Source: Fusobacterium mortiferum
Lineage (GTDB): Bacteria > Fusobacteriota > Fusobacteriia > Fusobacteriales > Fusobacteriaceae
Direction of reading: 5' to 3'
NCBI RefSeq assembly: GCF_016900045.1
Contig: NZ_JACSNP010000001.1
Coordinates: 62,001-126,000 of the forward strand
DNA length: 64,000 bases
The position numbers and the translations under genes are program-made. How positions within the stretch are numbered: the first letter of the stretch is position 1; each line of letters begins with the position of its first letter. The notes under the pieces are model-generated. The model saw only the letters and a program-made list of their open reading frames with translations. It was not told the origin of the DNA and ran no database searches. Positions 60,600 through 64,000 of the stretch are shown here, piece after piece.

Positions 60600-60618
60600 G
60601 GAAGAATAATTAAATAAA

Positions 60619-60660
60619 AAAAGAGTTACTGAATAGCTCTAACTATTCAATAACTCTTTT
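60619..60660 (-). terminator. Terminator of the NanM-like gene
   Basis: AAAAGAGTTACTGAATAG pairs with CTATTCAATAACTCTTTT around a 6-base loop, with T-runs on both sides, so it works in both directions between convergent units. Confidence 0.85.
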
Positions 60661-60691
60661 CATTTATGAGAATTTTTATAAAATTAAAAAC

Positions 60692-61828
60692 TTATTTGTT
60701 GATAATTGTACCAGTAAATACTCTGTCAGTTCTTATTCCTGGTTTAATCTCACCATTGATAGAGAAAACTTTGTTACCAATTAGAACTAATCCCTCTCCA
60801 CAAGGAGCATCAAATGGAATCTCTCCAATAGATTTCCAACTATTAGTAGAAGCATTATAAATTAATACATCTCTATTCCATCCAAATTCATAAGGGTCTG
60901 CTCCAAAATACTTAGCTTTATAGTTAGCAAGCTCTTCTCCTTTTAAGTTTCCTAAATAGTAGTTAGCATCATTCCAAAGTTGTTTATTAAATCCACCAAT
61001 TACCATCATTTCACTATCATTTAATTTTACAGAGTTAGCTCCTAATACTGACACCTCTTTGCCATCAATTATAACTGGGGCAACCTCAGTCCAAGTATTA
61101 GTATCAAAATTATATTTATATCCATCTACAAATGCTTTAGAGTTTCCACCACCAAATACATAAAGTTCACCATTTAAAAGTTGAGAAACAGATTGAGTTC
61201 TAGTTTCTCCGGGAACAGGTGGTAACTCTTTAACCTCTTTTGTAGTTAAGTCATAAGAGTAGAATTTGTTAGAAGCTTGTCCAGCTTGTTTTCCAGTATA
61301 AACATAGAGTTTACCATCTTTTTCAATAGCTCCACCATTTTGGAAAGTGAAAGGCAGATCCCCAATTTTCTCCATTTTTAGTTTTCCCATATCCATAGAT
61401 AAGAACCAGATATCATTGTCCTGTTCAGCATTGGCAGCTCCACCTATATAGTAAACTCCTTGAGGTGTAGTAACAGATGCTCCATATCCAATTTCATGCG
61501 GTAGATTAGTGTGTTCTACAACTGTAACTTCTCCGTTATTATCTGTTAATAGATAAACGTCAGAATACATAACTTTAGGACCACCCTCAGCAGTTGGTTT
61601 TATAGGAAAGTTTGCTCCTCCACCAACAACGATATATTTCCCCTCAAGAGAACCATATAATACCCCAGCTGTTCCAATATTTTTCTCATAACCCTTTTGT
61701 GCTGGAAGATGTCCACCAACTTCCCATGTGATTTTTTTATCACTTTTTGGATTGTTAACAACGTTTGTAGATGAGCAACCAGCTAAAATTAATGATGTTA
61801 CTATAGCAGTAAATAAAAATTTTTTCAT
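60692..61828 (-). CDS. Kelch-repeat lipoprotein, NanM-like sialic acid mutarotase
   Basis: A 378-residue protein with a lipobox (LILAGCSS, Cys18) and about six kelch beta-propeller blades, recognisable by repeated GG plus aromatic patterns: GKYIVVGGGANFPIKP, GVYYIGGAANAEQ, GKLYVYTGKQ, GELYVFGGGN, SEMMVIGGFN, GNKVFSINGE. The first blade with GGGANFP and the closing IRTDRVFTG are typical of N-acetylneuraminate epimerase and the cyclically permuted mutarotases. It probably converts alpha- to beta-sialic acid (or a similar sugar) in the periplasm. No sialic acid transporter or nan genes are in the window, so the substrate is inferred. Confidence 0.8.
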   Translation of the reverse strand: MKKFLFTAIVTSLILAGCSSTNVVNNPKSDKKITWEVGGHLPAQKGYEKNIGTAGVLYGSLEGKYIVVGGGANFPIKPTAEGGPKVMYSDVYLLTDNNGEVTVVEHTNLPHEIGYGASVTTPQGVYYIGGAANAEQDNDIWFLSMDMGKLKMEKIGDLPFTFQNGGAIEKDGKLYVYTGKQAGQASNKFYSYDLTTKEVKELPPVPGETRTQSVSQLLNGELYVFGGGNSKAFVDGYKYNFDTNTWTEVAPVIIDGKEVSVLGANSVKLNDSEMMVIGGFNKQLWNDANYYLGNLKGEELANYKAKYFGADPYEFGWNRDVLIYNASTNSWKSIGEIPFDAPCGEGLVLIGNKVFSINGEIKPGIRTDRVFTGTIINK

Positions 61829-61884
61829 AATACCCCTCCAAATAACTTTAAATTGTACTCGTGAACAATAAATATCTTGATATA

Positions 61885-61913
61885 ATCATACAACTTTTTA
61901 TTCCTTAAGTCAA
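61885..61913 (-). promoter_or_regulatory. Promoter of the NanM-like gene
   Basis: Minus-strand TTGACT, 17-bp spacer and TATGAT, 57 bp before the ATG; GGAGGGG is the ribosome site. Confidence 0.7.
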
Positions 61914-61983
61914 CATTAAATTTTAAAATAAAACACAAAAATTAAAAAACGAATGTAAAAATATGTGAAAAATAAAAAATATC

Positions 61984-62012
61984 TTGATTTTTTCTAAAAA
62001 ATAGTTTATGAT
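61984..62012 (+). promoter_or_regulatory. Promoter of the 288-aa outer-membrane protein gene
   Basis: TTGATT, 17-bp spacer and TATGAT, giving a leader of about 70 nt before the ATG at 62091. Confidence 0.6.
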
Positions 62013-62090
62013 TATACTGTGATGAAAAAATGAATTGGGAGATAAAATTTTGTCACAATAATTTTATAGATAAATTGGGAGGATAAAATT

Positions 62091-62957
62091 ATGAAAAGAT
62101 TAGCACTATTATTAGCAGCTATGGGAGTTATATCAGTAGGAGCAATGGCAGAAGCACCTGCATTAAAAGTTACAAATATAGGACAAGAATTAGAGATAGA
62201 AAATGTATCTGGAAGCACAAATGGAGATATAGGAGCTACTACATTTACTACAACTGTAGGACTATCTTATGAAGACTGGTCGTTTGCAGTTCAAGCTGGA
62301 AAAATGTGGACAATTGATACAGATAATGGGTTTGACAGTACAAATGGAAGAATGCAGTTTGATGTTTGGAATAAAGTAAATGAAAATTTAAATCTAGGAT
62401 TTAGATATAGAGGACAATCTGACTATGATAGATATTATGGAAGAGCAGCATGGAATTATGGAATGGTATTTGGAGCTGCAGATGTTTGGTATCAATCTGT
62501 AAATGGAAATGGAAATGACAATTTAGAGGCAGAAATTTTCCCAGTGGGAGTTAGTTATGGTGCTTTTAAGGCAGCATGGTTTGTAAACTACTGGAAATCA
62601 ATAGGAAATACAGTAGATGGAGATAAGACAGAATATTTAGAAAACCAAATCAGATTATATGCTGACTTATATAAAGGGGAAAAATTAACACTTTCAACAG
62701 AAGCGAGAATAACTTTAACAGCAGATGTAGATTATGAAGGTGGAAAGAAAACAGCAGCTCCTACAGAGTATGTATATAAAGATTTTGGAAGAAATAGATT
62801 TTATTTAGGGGCTTCTTACCAAGTAACTGAATCTTTAAATGTTTATGGAAAATATGCATATGAATTTAGAGAACTTGATGTTGTAAAAACTAGTGAGAGA
62901 ACAGATTCACAAAATTATTATGGTGACTTTATAGTTGGATGGAACTATACTTTCTAA
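62091..62957 (+). CDS. Outer-membrane beta-barrel porin-like protein
   Basis: Outer-membrane protein of 288 residues. The signal peptide MKRLALLLAAMGVISVGAMA is cleaved after AMA; the mature part is made of alternating beta strands with aromatic residues (LNLGFRYRGQSDYDRYYGRA; LNVYGKYAYEFREL) and ends in a terminal phenylalanine (FIVGWNYTF), the BAM-recognised signature. It resembles the fusobacterial small porins and KdgM-like channels; the solute is unknown. It shares its signal peptide opening with the FomA-like gene downstream. Confidence 0.85.
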   Translation: MKRLALLLAAMGVISVGAMAEAPALKVTNIGQELEIENVSGSTNGDIGATTFTTTVGLSYEDWSFAVQAGKMWTIDTDNGFDSTNGRMQFDVWNKVNENLNLGFRYRGQSDYDRYYGRAAWNYGMVFGAADVWYQSVNGNGNDNLEAEIFPVGVSYGAFKAAWFVNYWKSIGNTVDGDKTEYLENQIRLYADLYKGEKLTLSTEARITLTADVDYEGGKKTAAPTEYVYKDFGRNRFYLGASYQVTESLNVYGKYAYEFRELDVVKTSERTDSQNYYGDFIVGWNYTF

Positions 62958-62999
62958 TATTAAGTTGAAATTAAAGTAAAAAATATAAAAAAGTGAAAA

Positions 63000-63043
63000 A
63001 GGAGTTGAAACTATGCTTTAACATAGTGCAACTCCTGTTTTTA
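63000..63043 (+). terminator. Terminator of the 288-aa porin gene
   Basis: GGAGTTGAAACTATG pairs with CATAGTGCAACTCC (one bulge), followed by TGTTTTTATTT. Confidence 0.85.
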
Positions 63044-63239
63044 TTTAGGAAAAAAATAAAATGAAATATTAGAAATAAAACACATTTTCAACAAATAAAA
63101 AAATATTTTTATTTATTGAAAGGATATTATTTTGTTGAAAAGTAGCTAGAAATAAGGAGTTTGATTGATGTGGAGGAAAAATTATATTAAAATCTCTATG
63201 TTTAAAAACAAGAAAAAATAAAAAAAAATAAAAAAACTA

Positions 63240-63268
63240 TTTACAAATAAGGTAAAATGAGGTATATT
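63240..63268 (+). promoter_or_regulatory. Promoter of the FomA-like gene
   Basis: TTTACA, 17-bp spacer and TATATT, predicting a leader of about 70 nt. The preceding 63044-63239 is AT-rich with no gene. Confidence 0.65.
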
Positions 63269-63286
63269 TATATCAACGGGAGAATA

Positions 63287-63312
63287 TCAAACCTATTTGG
63301 TGATGGGTTTGA
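63287..63312 (+). other. Stem-loop in the FomA-like leader
   Basis: TCAAACC pairs with GGTTTGA (extended by T-G and A-T) around TTTGGTGA, in the 5' untranslated region 32 bp before the ATG. It may stabilise an abundant mRNA or expose a regulatory RNA site. Confidence 0.5.
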
Positions 63313-63343
63313 GAAAAATTTATGAAAAAAAGGAGAGATACTT

Positions 63344-64000
63344 ATGAAAAGATTAGCACTTTTATTAGGATCTTTATTAGTTGTTACTGCAGCTGCTTCT
63401 GCTAAAGAAGTTGTACCTGCACCAGTAGTTGTTGAGGAAGCTCCAGTACAAATAATAGAGAAAGAAGTTATCGTTTACAGAGAAAAAGAACAAGGATTCA
63501 GACCAAATGGTTATGTAGATTTACAATACAGATACTATGATAAAACTGAAGATCAAAAAAATCTTTGGAATACAAATGACGAATCTTCAAGAACTCAATT
63601 GAAAACAAAAATCAATATGACTGAAAACCAAACTTTAGAAGCAAGAATAAGAGATTACAATACTTTATCTCAAGATTCGACATATACTACTACAGATGAA
63701 GGGAAAGAAGTTTTAACTTCAGGAACAACAGAAACAAGATTAAGATATTGGTATAACCATGGAAATGTAGGAGATTCTAAAGTTAATTTAGATTCAAGAC
63801 TTGAGTATAAAAACTATGATACAACACAATATGTAGAGTATCAAGCACAATTTGATTTCGCTGAATATTTATTCAACAACGATTTCATCAAAACTGATTA
63901 TTTCCAAATAGCACCAAAATATAGATATACTTGGTCAGATGATAATAGTTCGAACTATACAAATGGTGTAGGACTAGACATCTACTCTTACTATACTTTA
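63344..64000 (+). CDS. FomA-like major outer-membrane protein (3' end outside window)
   Basis: Open from ATG 63344 (behind AAAGGAGAGA) to the window edge, 219 codons. A signal peptide MKRLALLLGSLLVVTAAASA is followed by a short proline/valine-rich stretch (APVVVEEAPVQIIEKEVIVY) and then a beta-barrel with repeated strand patterns (NGYVDLQYRYYDKTEDQKNL; NLDSRLEYKNYDTTQYVEYQ). The start and the YREKEQGFRPNGYVD region match the fusobacterial FomA family of abundant porins and adhesins. The C-terminal phenylalanine cannot be seen. Codon use is noticeably richer in C-ending codons than its neighbours, as for highly expressed genes. Confidence 0.85.
   Translation, partial: MKRLALLLGSLLVVTAAASAKEVVPAPVVVEEAPVQIIEKEVIVYREKEQGFRPNGYVDLQYRYYDKTEDQKNLWNTNDESSRTQLKTKINMTENQTLEARIRDYNTLSQDSTYTTTDEGKEVLTSGTTETRLRYWYNHGNVGDSKVNLDSRLEYKNYDTTQYVEYQAQFDFAEYLFNNDFIKTDYFQIAPKYRYTWSDDNSSNYTNGVGLDIYSYYTL

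Noticed and set aside
60441-60600. 6S RNA
   Set aside because: No long closing stem with a central promoter-like bubble could be drawn; two separate hairpins fit better.

Overview
The window is a low-GC chromosomal segment of a Gram-negative anaerobe, almost certainly a Fusobacterium. The evidence is a complete lipid A pathway block on a strongly AT-rich background, outer-membrane proteins with the fusobacterial MKRLALLL signal peptide (one resembling FomA), rubrerythrin, a 2-oxoacid:ferredoxin oxidoreductase remnant, SepF and an HPr kinase. I cannot fix the species. A sigma-54 gene and the accessory content would fit the mortiferum/varium/ulcerans group, but that is inference.

Layout. 1-7.6 kb (minus strand): one run pcrA-lpxC-fabZ-lpxA-lpxI-lpxB-msbA, making and exporting lipid A, with msbA cut by the window edge. 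7.7-11.6 kb (minus): a GNAT-cation efflux fusion, the SRP RNA gene, a TIGR03545-like membrane-anchored protein and an S4-domain protein. 11.7-17.8 kb (plus): pssA, rpoN, then glmS behind a glmS ribozyme, and an aminopeptidase P. 18.1-21.5 kb (plus): threonine ammonia-lyase, a DAACS-type symporter and a collapsed 2-oxoacid oxidoreductase operon (porG plus only the 3' part of porB), apparently a damaged threonine-to-propionyl-CoA route. 21.6-25.6 kb: an HTH/TPR regulator, a Cof-type phosphatase and guaA.

25.6-34.8 kb is the accessory region, beginning just after guaA. It holds two pseudogene fragments (a DUF1703-type nuclease C-terminus and a decayed GNAT), an orphan possible PD-(D/E)XK protein, and a complete compact type II-A CRISPR-Cas locus: cas9 (1106 aa), a tracrRNA with its own promoter between cas9 and cas1, cas1, cas2, a long csn2, and an array of 20 repeats and 19 spacers on an exact 66-bp period. 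The leader ends in ATTTGAG at the first repeat, the type II-A anchor. Catalytic residues and both guide-RNA components are present, so the system looks functional. A full-length GNAT gene related to the decayed copy lies on the other side.

34.8-50.5 kb: DMT transporter, GNAT, rubrerythrin with a PerR-like operator, an LpxL-type acyltransferase, the operon mtnN-folC-orf-hprK-nrnA-csgG-like-sepF, a TSUP permease, a tripartite tolC-emrA-emrB efflux operon and a second Cof phosphatase. The hprK product is a fusion of a degenerate and an intact HPr kinase with an internal start site. 50.6-64 kb: pilT, hemZ, comEA, a small insert bounded by 30-bp direct repeats, hslO, tatD, rlmA-like, acpS, a NuoE-like protein, prfB with its programmed frameshift, gltX, a noncoding region with repeats and hairpins, a NanM-like kelch lipoprotein and two outer-membrane proteins, the last (FomA-like) cut by the window edge. 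I found no tRNA or rRNA genes.
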